Shown here one piece after another: positions 45,230-53,423 of a stretch of 64,000 bases of DNA. The translations under genes were made by a program, and so were the position numbers. Numbering within the stretch: the first letter of the stretch is position 1; each line of letters starts with the position of its first letter. The stretch spans positions 22,059 to 86,058 of the forward strand of contig JAFMDF010000004.1 in assembly GCA_017857395.1 (NCBI GenBank), in the 5' to 3' direction. A model generated the notes under the pieces. The model did not search any database. It was not told where the DNA came from and saw only the letters and a program-made list of their open reading frames with translations. The stretch is from Bacteroidota bacterium. GTDB lineage: Bacteria; Bacteroidota; Bacteroidia; Chitinophagales; Saprospiraceae.

Positions 45230-45850
45230 CTAAAACCGTTTCGCCTTAATGCTACAGCCAATCGCTTTTGTAAAAGTCGTTTCTGGTGTTTTTCCAGCCT
45301 CCAAAGCAGCGATTGCTTCTTCTACATATTTGGTGGTCACGGCACTTGCATCTTGTGGGTTATTATCCAAAGCACCAATATACTGCACTTTTTTATCAGC
45401 ATCTAGCAAATAAATATGTGGTGTTCGAGTAGCGCCATAAGCAGGATAAACTTCCTGTCCATCATCCAATAAATAAGCAAATGGAAACTTTTTTGCCGTG
45501 GCACGCTGCTGCATTTTTTCATAACTATCGCCAGCTTTTACTATTGGGTCATTTGGATTAATGGCAATAACTGGGTAGCCTTTAACAGCATATTTATTAT
45601 GTAATTCGATGATTCGCTGTTCGTACATCACCGCATAAGGACAAGTATTGCAAGTAAAAATAACCACATAGCCTTTCGCATTTTTATAGTCTGCTAAAGA
45701 AACCGTTTTGCCATCAATATTTTTTAAGGCAAAATCAGGTGCGGTATCACCTACTTTTAAACCTTCTCCATTTTTAGTAATAGTAGCCGCTGCGATAAAT
45801 AAACCGATGATTGCTACTAACAAAATAGCTAAGTTGAATACTTTTTTCAT
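45230..45850 (-). CDS. Thioredoxin-fold protein (AhpC/TSA-redoxin type)
   Basis: 206 residues. An N-terminal membrane anchor or signal (~7-23) precedes a redoxin domain with CNTC (Cys67, Cys70) in FTCNTCPYAVMYEQRI, the signature of a Bacteroidota redoxin group. The cis-Pro segment is ATRTPHIYLLD (~137). It is probably a periplasmic thiol-disulfide reductase or peroxide-reducing redoxin. It lies immediately downstream of the TlpA-like gene (gap 32 bases), forming a two-gene redox operon. Confidence 0.87.
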   Translation of the reverse strand: MKKVFNLAILLVAIIGLFIAAATITKNGEGLKVGDTAPDFALKNIDGKTVSLADYKNAKGYVVIFTCNTCPYAVMYEQRIIELHNKYAVKGYPVIAINPNDPIVKAGDSYEKMQQRATAKKFPFAYLLDDGQEVYPAYGATRTPHIYLLDADKKVQYIGALDNNPQDASAVTTKYVEEAIAALEAGKTPETTFTKAIGCSIKAKRF

Positions 45851-45882
45851 GATTTAAGGAATTTATATAGTTTGATAAATTG

Positions 45883-46434
45883 TTAGAGAAAAGGTGTAAT
45901 AATTTCCTCTAACTCTGATAGGCTATCAAAAGACTTTTCGTAAAATTCATTGATATCGCCTTTATAAACTACCGTAGTTGGAATCGCACCCGACCAAGCA
46001 GGATTTACTTTATCGACCCAACTATTGGCATCGGGGTCAATTAAGATTAATACTTTTGATTGTAATTTATTTTCTTTTAAAAAGGGTTTTAATTTCGTTT
46101 CTAACTGCTTGCTAAAATCTAAACTAACTAGAATAACTTTTACTTTTTGAGTCGCATATTTTTCCGTTAAGGCCTCAAAATAAGGTAATTCCTTCACGCA
46201 AGGGGCACACCAAGTTGCCCAAAAATTGATAACATAAGTCGTATCATTTTGTTGTGCAAAAATAGGCGCTAAATCTTCAAAGTGTTCATAAATTGGGGGC
46301 AAACCAGGTAATATTTTAATGCTTGCTTTATTTGATACAACAGCTTTTACTTTTGCTGTTTGGGTACTGCCTGAATCTTGGCAAGCATTTAAAAAGAGTA
46401 TTGCTAGAAAAAGGGTAATTATTATTTTTTGCAT
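45883..46434 (-). CDS. TlpA-like thioredoxin lipoprotein
   Basis: 183 residues with a lipoprotein signal (lipobox LFLNAC, Cys18). The thioredoxin motif WCAPC (Cys76, Cys79) lies in INFWATWCAPCVKELP, followed by LVSLDFSKQ and the cis-Pro in SGAIPTTVVY (~148). It would act as a periplasmic disulfide reductase, for example in cytochrome c maturation, anchored by its lipid. Co-directional with the redoxin downstream. Confidence 0.92.
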   Translation of the reverse strand: MQKIIITLFLAILFLNACQDSGSTQTAKVKAVVSNKASIKILPGLPPIYEHFEDLAPIFAQQNDTTYVINFWATWCAPCVKELPYFEALTEKYATQKVKVILVSLDFSKQLETKLKPFLKENKLQSKVLILIDPDANSWVDKVNPAWSGAIPTTVVYKGDINEFYEKSFDSLSELEEIITPFL

Positions 46435-46443
46435 AAATCACTT

Positions 46444-46477
46444 TTGTGAAATGTAAATAGGGAAAGCCTTACTTTTG
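46444..46477 (+). promoter_or_regulatory. Candidate promoter of rsmG
   Basis: TTG (46444-46446), 23 bases, TACTTTTG (46470-46477), matching TAnnTTTG with the longest permitted spacing. The -7 box is 88 bases ahead of the rsmG ATG, and a small hairpin (ACAGG-N6-CCTGT, 46533-46548) lies in the leader. Confidence 0.45.
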
Positions 46478-46564
46478 CATTCGATTATAAAACGTTGACT
46501 AGTCGTCAATAATTGTAAAATTTAAGAAATAGACAGGCATTGTCCTGTTTCAATCCTTATAATA

Positions 46565-47191
46565 ATGGAGACCATTCTTTCGTATTTCCCTGATTTAACT
46601 GAAACGCAGCAAAATCAATTCCAACAATTAGAAGCACTCTACACCGATTGGAACCAAAAGATTAATGTCATTTCTCGAAAAGATATTGAGAATTTATACA
46701 TACGACACGTTTTGCATTCTTTGGCAATTCCGCCTGTCGTGCGTTTTCGTTCAGGAGCAGATATTCTGGATTTGGGAACTGGTGGTGGCTTTCCTGGAAT
46801 TCCATTGGCTATTTTATATCCAGAGGTTAACTTTACTTTGATTGATGGCACTCGTAAAAAAATTACGGTGGTGCAAGAAGTAGTAGATGCGCTCGGTTTG
46901 AAAAATGTAACTGCTCGACAAATTCGTGCGGAAGAACTCAAAGGGAAATTTGATTTTGTCGTGACACGAGCTGTTGCCAGATTGGATAAATTGATTTCGT
47001 GGAGTCAACGCTTACTCAAAAACGAAGAAAAGCATGCGATTCCCAACGGTATTCTAGCTTTAAAAGGAGGAGATGTTAAGGCAGAGACTAAAGATATTCC
47101 GAAAGGTAATTATGTAGAAATTTACCCAATTAATGACTTTTTTAAAGAAGAAGAATTTGCGGAGAAATATGTGATTTACGTACAGCGGTAG
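46565..47191 (+). CDS. rsmG: 16S rRNA (guanine-N7)-methyltransferase RsmG (GidB)
   Basis: 208 residues. RsmG methylates G527 of 16S rRNA. The SAM-binding DILDLGTGGGFPGIPLAI (~67), INVISRKDIENLYIRHVLHSL (~33) and VTRAVARLDKLISW (~138) are all family-typical. The C-terminus lacks any extension. A period-7 repeat block follows directly after the stop. Confidence 0.96.
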   Translation: METILSYFPDLTETQQNQFQQLEALYTDWNQKINVISRKDIENLYIRHVLHSLAIPPVVRFRSGADILDLGTGGGFPGIPLAILYPEVNFTLIDGTRKKITVVQEVVDALGLKNVTARQIRAEELKGKFDFVVTRAVARLDKLISWSQRLLKNEEKHAIPNGILALKGGDVKAETKDIPKGNYVEIYPINDFFKEEEFAEKYVIYVQR

Positions 47192-47192
47192 A

Positions 47193-47263
47193 CTAGTTGC
47201 TGGTTACTAGTTGCTAGTTCAAATCTAGCGAGTAACCAGTAACCAGTAACCAGTAACCAGTAA
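47193..47263. repeat. Period-7 repeat: four perfect AGTAACC units plus opposite arm
   Basis: Left arm 47193-47220 (CTAGTTG, CTGGTTA, CTAGTTG, CTAGTTC) starts two bases after the rsmG stop. Right arm 47231-47263 is (AGTAACC)x4 plus AGTAA, ending four bases before the next ATG. This is the purest heptad tandem array of the window. Confidence 0.92.
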
Positions 47264-47266
47264 AAT

Positions 47267-47662
47267 ATGAACTATACTTTCCTAAAACTAGGCAGTTTCT
47301 TCGCCTTATTAGGCGTTATCTTAGGCGCATTTGGCGCACATGGTTTAGAAAATCATTTAACTGCCGACCAATTAGACACATTCGATACAGGGATTCGCTA
47401 CCAATTTTACCATGCTTTGGCGTTAATTTTGCTGGCTATTTTAACAGCGCCAATGAAAAATAATCAGCTCTTGCGCTATGCAGGTTGGTTATTTACTGCA
47501 GGCATTATTTGTTTTTCGGGGTCTATTTATTTATTAGCTTGCCGATATTTTTTAGGTATTGAAAGCTGGTGGTGGCTAGGACCGATTACGCCAATTGGTG
47601 GGACTTTTTTTATTATTGGTTGGGGGATGTTGTTGTATGCGGCTTATAAGGAAGAGTTGTAG
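47267..47662 (+). CDS. DUF423 membrane protein
   Basis: 131 residues, four helices. The family hallmarks LGAFGAHGL (~21), YQFYHALALILLA (~46) and GPITPIGGTFFIIGW (~105) are present. DUF423 proteins are small inner-membrane proteins of unknown function found widely in bacteria. The gap to rsmG is taken up entirely by the AGTAACC repeat. Confidence 0.93.
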   Translation: MNYTFLKLGSFFALLGVILGAFGAHGLENHLTADQLDTFDTGIRYQFYHALALILLAILTAPMKNNQLLRYAGWLFTAGIICFSGSIYLLACRYFLGIESWWWLGPITPIGGTFFIIGWGMLLYAAYKEEL

Positions 47663-47700
47663 TGCCGAGTTCTGCTTGGTGAAAACGATTAAATAAAAAT

Positions 47701-48039
47701 ATGAATAGGTTTGTTAAATTGCAATCTAAATTTGTTTGCTTTAATTGTAGAAAATCATTTGAGAGATATAATGAATCAAATGAAGCGACCTCTAACTGCC
47801 CCGAATGTAATACGCTTACCATCAGATATGACCCTAGATTTAAAGTGCCAAAAAGAACAGATGATAAACAATGGAAAAAAATTGAATCTTTAAGAGATAA
47901 TGGGTTTTATTTTCAAAAGATTTATAAGCAAGTAGGAACTAGTAGTTATCAAAGAGTATTGTATCCAAAAGATTTGAGCGAGGTAGCAGAATTTGTAAAA
48001 CTATACAAAGACCAAGCAATAATTTTGAATAAAAAATAG
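47701..48039 (+). CDS. Hypothetical zinc-ribbon-like protein, 112 aa
   Basis: A CFNC ... CPEC zinc ribbon (residues ~13-36), followed by a basic, Lys/Tyr-rich region with KWKKIESLRDNGFYFQKIY-like helices. No signal peptide. Zinc ribbon plus helical segment suggests nucleic-acid or protein contact. The family is not recognised. Same strand as its neighbours. Confidence 0.65.
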   Translation: MNRFVKLQSKFVCFNCRKSFERYNESNEATSNCPECNTLTIRYDPRFKVPKRTDDKQWKKIESLRDNGFYFQKIYKQVGTSSYQRVLYPKDLSEVAEFVKLYKDQAIILNKK

Positions 48040-48052
48040 ATTAAAGAAATAG

Positions 48053-48069
48053 GCCAAGCAGAGCTTGGC
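48053..48069. repeat. Hairpin with AGA triloop
   Basis: GCCAAGC, loop AGA, GCTTGGC: a perfect 7-bp stem ending 21 bases before the carboxypeptidase ATG. Loop and size resemble the TCT/AGA-loop family at 15642 and 45150, with a different stem sequence. Confidence 0.6.
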
Positions 48070-48090
48070 ACTACAGAAATAAAAATCAAA

Positions 48091-49596
48091 ATGACTAAAA
48101 TTCAAAAAAAATACCAAGACTACGTCACCATAATGCAAAAAAGAGCAGACGTAGATTATTCCATCGGTTTATTAAGTTGGGATAAGGAAACGTATATGCC
48201 TGACAAAGGCGCTCGATTCCGTTCGCAACAAGTAGCGACTTTATCAGGCATTTCGCACGAAATATTTACGGATAAAAAATTAGGTAAACTCTTAGCGGAT
48301 TTAAATGATAAAGCTAATAAATTAGATAAGCGGCAAGCGAAAAATGTCAAATTAAGTTTGAAAGAGTATGAGCGGGCGACTAAATTAACTAAGGAGTTTG
48401 TAATTAAAAAATCGCAAGCGATTTCTAAGGCTTATCACGCTTGGGTCGAAGCTCGGAAAGCAAACGATTTTAAAGTTTATAAAAAAGAACTGGGTGCGGT
48501 TGTTGATATTTGTCGAGAAGAAGCAGAGTTAATTGGCTATAAAGACCATCCTTATGATGCCTTGTTAGACCTTTATGAACCAGATGCGAAGACCAAAGAT
48601 TTAACTAAGTTATTCAAGGATGTTCGGGAGCAATTGGTCGATTTTGTCAAAGAATTAAAAGAAAAGGCCCAAGTAAAAGATGGCTTTTTAAACAAGAAAT
48701 ATGATAAAGACAAGCAATGGAAGTTTGGCTTAAAGTTGCTCAAAAATATGGGCTACAATTTTGATGCTGGTCGGCAAGATTTGTCAGAACATCCTTTTAC
48801 GATTAACTTTTCACCAGAAGATGTGCGGGTGACGACTAGAGTTGATGAAAACGATTTTATGAATATGACTTGGAGTTGTATTCACGAAGGCGGTCATGCT
48901 TTATATGAACAAGGTTTGCCAAGTGAGCAATATGGTTTACCCTTGGGCGCTTACATTTCTCTGGGTATTCACGAATCACAATCTCGACTTTGGGAAAACA
49001 ATGTCGGTCGAAGTTTGCCTTATTGGAAAGCACATTATAAAGGCTTGAAAAAACAATTTCCTAAGAACTTAGGAGAAGTGTCTACTAAAAAATTCTACAA
49101 AGCGATTAATAAAATAGAACCGAATTTAATCCGAACTGAAGCAGATGAATTGCATTATCATTTCCATGTTTTGATTCGTTTTGAAATAGAGAAAGGTTTG
49201 ATGGAAGGCAAGTTGAAAGTAGCTAATTTAGAAGAAGTTTGGAACGCTAAGTATAAGGAATATTTAGGCGTAAAAGTACCAGATGCTAAACATGGTATCT
49301 TGCAGGACATTCATTGGTCACATGGCAGCATCGGTTATTTCCCAACTTATTCTTTGGGTAGTTTTTATGCCGCACAGTTTTTCCAACAGGCAGAAAAGGA
49401 AATCCCGAATTTGCTAAAAGAAATTGAAAGTGGTAATAACCAACCATTGTTGGATTGGTTACGGGAGAATACACATAAACATGGGCGTTATTATAATGCC
49501 GAAGAATTATGCAAAAAGATAACAGGAGAAAAATTGAATTTTAAATATTTTATGAAATACGCTCGCAAGAAATTTGGTGGAATTTATGGATTATAA
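48091..49596 (+). CDS. M32 family metallocarboxypeptidase (Taq-type)
   Basis: 501 residues, the usual family length. The zinc motif HEGGHALYEQG (~267) provides two His ligands and the catalytic Glu, the Glu ligand lies in SLGIHESQSRLWEN (~294), and DELHYHFHVLIRFEIEK (~351) plus the late HWSHGSIGYFPTYSLGS (~408) are family signatures. It removes C-terminal residues from peptides in the cytoplasm. Followed by a period-7 inverted repeat. Confidence 0.95.
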   Translation: MTKIQKKYQDYVTIMQKRADVDYSIGLLSWDKETYMPDKGARFRSQQVATLSGISHEIFTDKKLGKLLADLNDKANKLDKRQAKNVKLSLKEYERATKLTKEFVIKKSQAISKAYHAWVEARKANDFKVYKKELGAVVDICREEAELIGYKDHPYDALLDLYEPDAKTKDLTKLFKDVREQLVDFVKELKEKAQVKDGFLNKKYDKDKQWKFGLKLLKNMGYNFDAGRQDLSEHPFTINFSPEDVRVTTRVDENDFMNMTWSCIHEGGHALYEQGLPSEQYGLPLGAYISLGIHESQSRLWENNVGRSLPYWKAHYKGLKKQFPKNLGEVSTKKFYKAINKIEPNLIRTEADELHYHFHVLIRFEIEKGLMEGKLKVANLEEVWNAKYKEYLGVKVPDAKHGILQDIHWSHGSIGYFPTYSLGSFYAAQFFQQAEKEIPNLLKEIESGNNQPLLDWLRENTHKHGRYYNAEELCKKITGEKLNFKYFMKYARKKFGGIYGL

Positions 49597-49620
49597 AAGA
49601 TTTAGGAAACAGCTACCTAA

Positions 49621-49713
49621 AGTTACGGGTTGCGAGTTGAGTAAGGAAAAAACTGAAATTTTAAGGTATGCTACTATCCATTAACTCGCAACACGTAACC
49701 CGCAACTCAAATT
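49621..49713. repeat. Period-7 inverted repeat (GTTACGG/GTTGCGA words)
   Basis: Left arm 49621-49641 and right arm 49681-49713 pair at 16 of 17 bases (GTTACGGGTTGCGAGTT against its complement). It uses the same words as 18775 and 28612. Confidence 0.85.
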
Positions 49714-49864
49714 AATATTTGCTGCATAAAATAATTACGGCTACTAAAGTCGTTATAGGAAAAGTGAAAAATAATCATTGAACATTAATGTTTTAAAAAT
49801 TCATCGTTCATCATTTATATTTCATCGTTTCTTAAACCCCCTTTGCAAATCTAAAACTCATTGT

Positions 49865-50497
49865 ATGACATCCGTAGTTAAATCTTTTATCCTAGCTATT
49901 GGCTTTTTTTGCTTGGCTATGCCCACTTATGGCCAAGTATCTTTTGGTCTCAAAGGTGGCGTGAATGTCGCCGAATTTTCTTTTAAAGACCAAGGGACAA
50001 CGATTCCTCAGTCCTCAGTTAATGGTTTTACTCTTGGAGCGGTTGTGGAAATAGGCATTACCGATAATATTTTTATTCAACCTGAAGCCGTTTTTCTTCA
50101 AAAAGGAAGTGAATTAAATACTTCTATTACTGGATTAAAAACCAATGTCAACTATCTAGATATTCCACTTTTATTAAAAGTAAAATTGATTAATGCGAAA
50201 TTGTTAGAGCTTAATTTACTAGGTGGGCCATCTTTTGGTTTAGCACTTAATGGAGAAGAAACGACCGCAGGCGGGCAGACAATCGATGTTAATTTTGGTG
50301 GCGAAAATGGGTTAAAACGCTTTGATTTGGGTATTAATGCTGGCGGAGGAATTGCCGTTAAACTCGGTAGTATCGGTATCTTTGGAGATGTGCGTTACCT
50401 TTTTGGTGTCAGTAACATTAGTGAAGATGCAAATCGAGAGATTAAAAATAAAGGCTTGAATTTAAGTGTTGGCTTGATGTTTAATATTTTTGGCTAA
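49865..50497 (+). CDS. Outer-membrane beta-barrel protein (PorT-like)
   Basis: From the ATG at 49865 the protein has 210 residues with a signal peptide (~1-24, cleavage after YGQ); a TTG at 49778 would add an implausible basic N-terminus. The mature part has eight-stranded OMP features (FGLKGGVNVAEFSF, IFIQPEAVFLQKGSEL, VNYLDIPLLLKVKL, GGIAVKLGSIGIFGDVRY, LNLSVGLMFNIFG) of the small PorT/OmpW-like beta-barrel family of Bacteroidota. Role probably structural or in transport. Confidence 0.85.
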   Translation: MTSVVKSFILAIGFFCLAMPTYGQVSFGLKGGVNVAEFSFKDQGTTIPQSSVNGFTLGAVVEIGITDNIFIQPEAVFLQKGSELNTSITGLKTNVNYLDIPLLLKVKLINAKLLELNLLGGPSFGLALNGEETTAGGQTIDVNFGGENGLKRFDLGINAGGGIAVKLGSIGIFGDVRYLFGVSNISEDANREIKNKGLNLSVGLMFNIFG

Positions 50498-50510
50498 TAA
50501 CATTATCAAA

Positions 50511-50602
50511 CGATGAACTATAAATGATGAACGATGAATTCGTAAAGTAGCAAATGGTTGTTTACTTTTCACAATTCATCGTTTATAGTTCATCATTCAT
50601 CA
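50511..50602. repeat. Period-7 inverted repeat (GATGAAC words)
   Basis: Left arm 50511-50540 (GATGAAC, TATAAAT, GATGAAC, GATGAAT) and right arm 50573-50602 (AATTCAT, CGTTTAT, AGTTCAT, CATTCAT). The arms are complementary in shifted heptad register and lie between the convergent OMP and desaturase stops. Confidence 0.82.
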
Positions 50603-50606
50603 TTTT

Positions 50607-51656
50607 TTAAGCTGCTTTCGGAGCAAAATTTCTTACCTTTTTGATTTCTGCATATTCGCTAAAAGAAATCATTCTTCCGCTCTCCTCATCCCATAATTTA
50701 TTAAAAATAGTCTTTAAGCTTTGCGTAAAAGTCAAAGTGGTAACATGCTTTTGCAAAACAGGATTTTCTTCCGCACATTTCGCTAAATTATAATTAGGAA
50801 TTTGCGAACTTAAATGGTGAATATGGTGGTAACCAATATTCCCAGTTAACCAATGTATAACCCCTGGTAATTTATAATAAGAGGCGCCTTTAATCGCTGC
50901 TAATACATAATCCCAATTTTTTCTCCATCTTTGGTAAGTATCTTCATGTTGGTGTTGGACATAGAAAAACCAAAAAGAAATGACGCCAAAGAAATACACA
51001 ATTGGTAAATGGACCATCAAGAAATTTTGCCAACCAAATAAAAAGCCACAGCCAATAAATAAGGCTGTGAAAATCAAATTATTGACCGTCATGGCCTTGT
51101 GTATCCTATTCCAGCCTTTCCTGCCGCGTCCTAAAAAAGGAAAGCGCATAGAAAAGACTAAGTAAATCATTGGTACCACAAAAAATAATATAATTGGATT
51201 TCTGAAAATCCGATAAGATACTTTTCTGGTAGTAGATAAATTATGATACTCTTCTACTGTTAGGAAGTTAATATCTCCAAAATCTCTTTCTTCTAATTGC
51301 CCCGTATGCCCGTGGTGGTGACTGTGTACTTTTGCCCAATATTTATAAGGCATGGCACTAAAAAAACTACAGAATAGACCAACTCGATTATTCCATTTTC
51401 GCTTTTGGAAAAAAGATTGATGCCCGCAATCGTGCTGAATAATAAAAATTCGGACTAGAAAAAATGCATTAATGATGCTCAATCCTAACGTTAGCAAATA
51501 AGACCAAGACAAGGAAAAATACATGAGCGTCCACAAGGCAACAAAAGGCCCGAAAGAATTGACTAGCTGTATAATTGCTTTGGTATTATTTGGTTTCTTA
51601 TATTGACTGATAATTTTTGCCCAGTCTTTTAAATCTTTTTTAATTTCCTGCTCCAT
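50607..51656 (-). CDS. Membrane fatty acid desaturase
   Basis: 349 residues with four helices and the three His boxes HDCGH (~75-79), HSHHHGH (~112) and HIHHL (~273), which ligate the di-iron centre. It is related to delta-12/omega-3-type and beta-carotene-ketolase-like desaturases; FIIQHDCGHQSFF is typical of acyl-lipid desaturases. It introduces double bases into membrane acyl chains, requires electrons from ferredoxin or rubredoxin, and is expected to be cold-responsive in the family. Confidence 0.9.
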   Translation of the reverse strand: MEQEIKKDLKDWAKIISQYKKPNNTKAIIQLVNSFGPFVALWTLMYFSLSWSYLLTLGLSIINAFFLVRIFIIQHDCGHQSFFQKRKWNNRVGLFCSFFSAMPYKYWAKVHSHHHGHTGQLEERDFGDINFLTVEEYHNLSTTRKVSYRIFRNPIILFFVVPMIYLVFSMRFPFLGRGRKGWNRIHKAMTVNNLIFTALFIGCGFLFGWQNFLMVHLPIVYFFGVISFWFFYVQHQHEDTYQRWRKNWDYVLAAIKGASYYKLPGVIHWLTGNIGYHHIHHLSSQIPNYNLAKCAEENPVLQKHVTTLTFTQSLKTIFNKLWDEESGRMISFSEYAEIKKVRNFAPKAA

Positions 51657-51887
51657 TACTATTTTATCAATTTTTTACAAAAAAAAGTAGTTTACAAAAA
51701 GGTGTTGGGGATTTTGTAATGATTTAGTTTGAATAAAGGTTTGGAATCGTCAGGTGTGTGTTTGGTAAGTTTTACTTACTAAGTTTAGAGATAAGACAAG
51801 AGAAAAGAGAATATGTGACAGATTGGTGTGATTTTTTTTATTTTTTCTGAACGGATTGTATTGGTATTAGCATGACATCGCTTGTAA

Positions 51888-51930
51888 CACGGTAACTGCA
51901 AACGGTCAACTGCTACTGCCTACTGTTTTA
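51888..51930. repeat. Period-7 array (AACTGC/TACTGCC words)
   Basis: TAACTGC, AAACGGT, CAACTGC, TACTGCC, TACTGTT end at the stop codon of the sigma-factor gene at 51931. The 13-mer TACTGCCTACTGT is shared with 17148-17160. Confidence 0.72.
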
Positions 51931-52527
51931 TTACTGTATTTCTTGCTGAAAAAAGGCAATTAAATTTTGCAAATTTCCATTTTTGCAAACAGTAGAAATT
52001 TCTTTAGAAACTTGGTTTTTTTTCTCAATATTTAAGGGGAAGCGAAGTTGGGGTGTTTTAATTTTTTTCTTAGCTCGGCTAATAATTTGCCGACAATGCT
52101 CCATCTTTTTATCAAAAATTTCTGTTAATTGCGGGTAGTCCATTTCAAAACCTTCTTTTAGAATAAGCATACTAAATTCAGGTAAAGTCAATTTTTGTAA
52201 TAATTCACTAATGCCTGTAGATAAATCTTGTTCAAAATCAAAAGGGCGAAAATCCATCTCTTCGTAACGGGTTCGTAGATTTTCTAAAGGATTGTTAAAA
52301 TGAATTTCTCTAGTTTTTCTTAGGGAGTTCAGAAAATTAATACAAATATTTTTGAGGGTCTGAATGAGATAAGCTTTGACATTTTTGATTTTTGTATGGT
52401 CAACTTTTAACCATTTTTCAAAAGTATCTTGCACCAAGTCTTCTGCATCTTTCATACAGTTAACCATATTGAAAGCTATTCGCTGAAGCTGTGGTTGATA
52501 TTGTAAAAACGTTTCTGCCGAAGACAC
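51931..52527 (-). CDS. ECF-type RNA polymerase sigma factor (second orphan)
   Basis: 198 residues from a GTG start. Region 2 lies at ~10-65 (IAFNMVNCMKDAEDLVQDTFEKWLKVD) and a region-4-like helix-turn-helix near 115-155 is weak (LPEFSMLILKEGFEMDYPQLTEIF). The C-terminal Lys/Arg/Gln-rich tail resembles nothing obvious. No anti-sigma gene is adjacent. Divergent from the OmpR-type regulator, with a repeat-rich gap between. Confidence 0.82.
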   Translation of the reverse strand: MSSAETFLQYQPQLQRIAFNMVNCMKDAEDLVQDTFEKWLKVDHTKIKNVKAYLIQTLKNICINFLNSLRKTREIHFNNPLENLRTRYEEMDFRPFDFEQDLSTGISELLQKLTLPEFSMLILKEGFEMDYPQLTEIFDKKMEHCRQIISRAKKKIKTPQLRFPLNIEKKNQVSKEISTVCKNGNLQNLIAFFQQEIQ

Positions 52528-52529
52528 TA

Positions 52530-52633
52530 TATTAGTTGATTAATTATTGATAATTAGTTGATAGTATTTTATGAGTAAAGTGATTTGAAACCAAACTAAT
52601 CAACTAGTAATTAATCAACAAATCAACTTTAAC
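52530..52633. repeat. Period-7/8 inverted repeat (TAGTTGAT words)
   Basis: Left arm 52530-52565 (TTAGTTGATTAATTA ... TAGTTGATAG) and right arm 52592-52633 (AACTAATCAACTAG, TAATTAATCAACAAATCAAC). GTTGATTAATTA pairs perfectly with TAATTAATCAAC. Confidence 0.8.
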
Positions 52634-52693
52634 TACAAACTGCTGCAAGATACTTCAAATTTTACTCAAAATTACTATCTATCTTTGTTTTCT

Positions 52694-53371
52694 ATGAAGT
52701 TACTTGTAATCGAAGACGAAAAAGCACTAGCTGATAATATTAAGTCCTACCTCTCCACTAATGAAGTGATTTGTGAGGTCGCCGAAAGTTATCAGGAAGC
52801 CATAGCTAAACTAAACGTTTATTCCTATGATGTTATTCTATTGGATATAATGCTTCCCGATGGAAATGGTTTAGATGTGCTCCATTTTTTAAAGAAAGAG
52901 CAATCAGAAGCAGGCATTTTAATTATTTCTGCCAAAAATTCTTTGGACGATAGAGTGCAAGGATTGGAACTAGGAGCAGATGATTATCTGACGAAGCCCT
53001 TTCATTTGTCGGAATTAAATGCCCGCCTAAAAGCTATTTACCGTAGAAGGAAATTTCAAGGATTTACAGAAATTAAATTTAACGAAATTTCGGTGGATAC
53101 CAATAATCACGAAGTGAGTATTGAAGGCAAACAAATGGAATTGACCGTTAAAGAATACGAACTACTACTTTTCTTTATCTCAAATAAAAATCGAGTTTTA
53201 ACTAAGCAAACGATTGCCGAACACCTTTGGGGCGATAACGTGGATTTCTTGGATTCTTTTGATTTTGTATACCAACATATCAAAAATTTACGAAAGAAAA
53301 TTACTGCGGCGGGTGGACATGATTACATTAAAACCATTTATGGCTTAGGCTATAAGTTTCATAATAATTAA
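52694..53371 (+). CDS. OmpR-family response regulator
   Basis: 225 residues from the ATG at 52694; the TTG at 52685 is not needed. The receiver has VIEDEK (~5-10), Asp51 in LLDIMLPDGNG and Lys in YLTKPF (~101). The winged-helix DNA-binding domain starts near 130 (IKFNEISVDTNNHEV), with LTVKEYELLLFFISNKNRVLT and IYGLGYKF. Partner is the histidine kinase encoded next, 52 bases downstream. Confidence 0.95.
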   Translation: MKLLVIEDEKALADNIKSYLSTNEVICEVAESYQEAIAKLNVYSYDVILLDIMLPDGNGLDVLHFLKKEQSEAGILIISAKNSLDDRVQGLELGADDYLTKPFHLSELNARLKAIYRRRKFQGFTEIKFNEISVDTNNHEVSIEGKQMELTVKEYELLLFFISNKNRVLTKQTIAEHLWGDNVDFLDSFDFVYQHIKNLRKKITAAGGHDYIKTIYGLGYKFHNN

Positions 53372-53375
53372 ACGA

Positions 53376-53420
53376 GTTACGAGTTGTAAGTAACCTACAA
53401 CTCGCAATCCGCAACTTAAA
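53376..53420. repeat. Period-7 hairpin between regulator and kinase
   Basis: CGAGTTGTA (53380-53388) and TACAACTCG (53396-53404) form a 9-bp perfect stem with a 7-base loop. The flanks carry GAGTTAC and CGCAATC/CGCAACT heptads. It fills the gap between the regulator and kinase genes of one operon. Confidence 0.85.
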
Positions 53421-53423
53421 ATA

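Noticed and set aside
46496..46507. The 12-mer GACTAGTCGTCA shared with 17018-17029 as a repeat family
   Set aside because: The match is short, built around a common 8-bp palindrome, and its flanks are unrelated.
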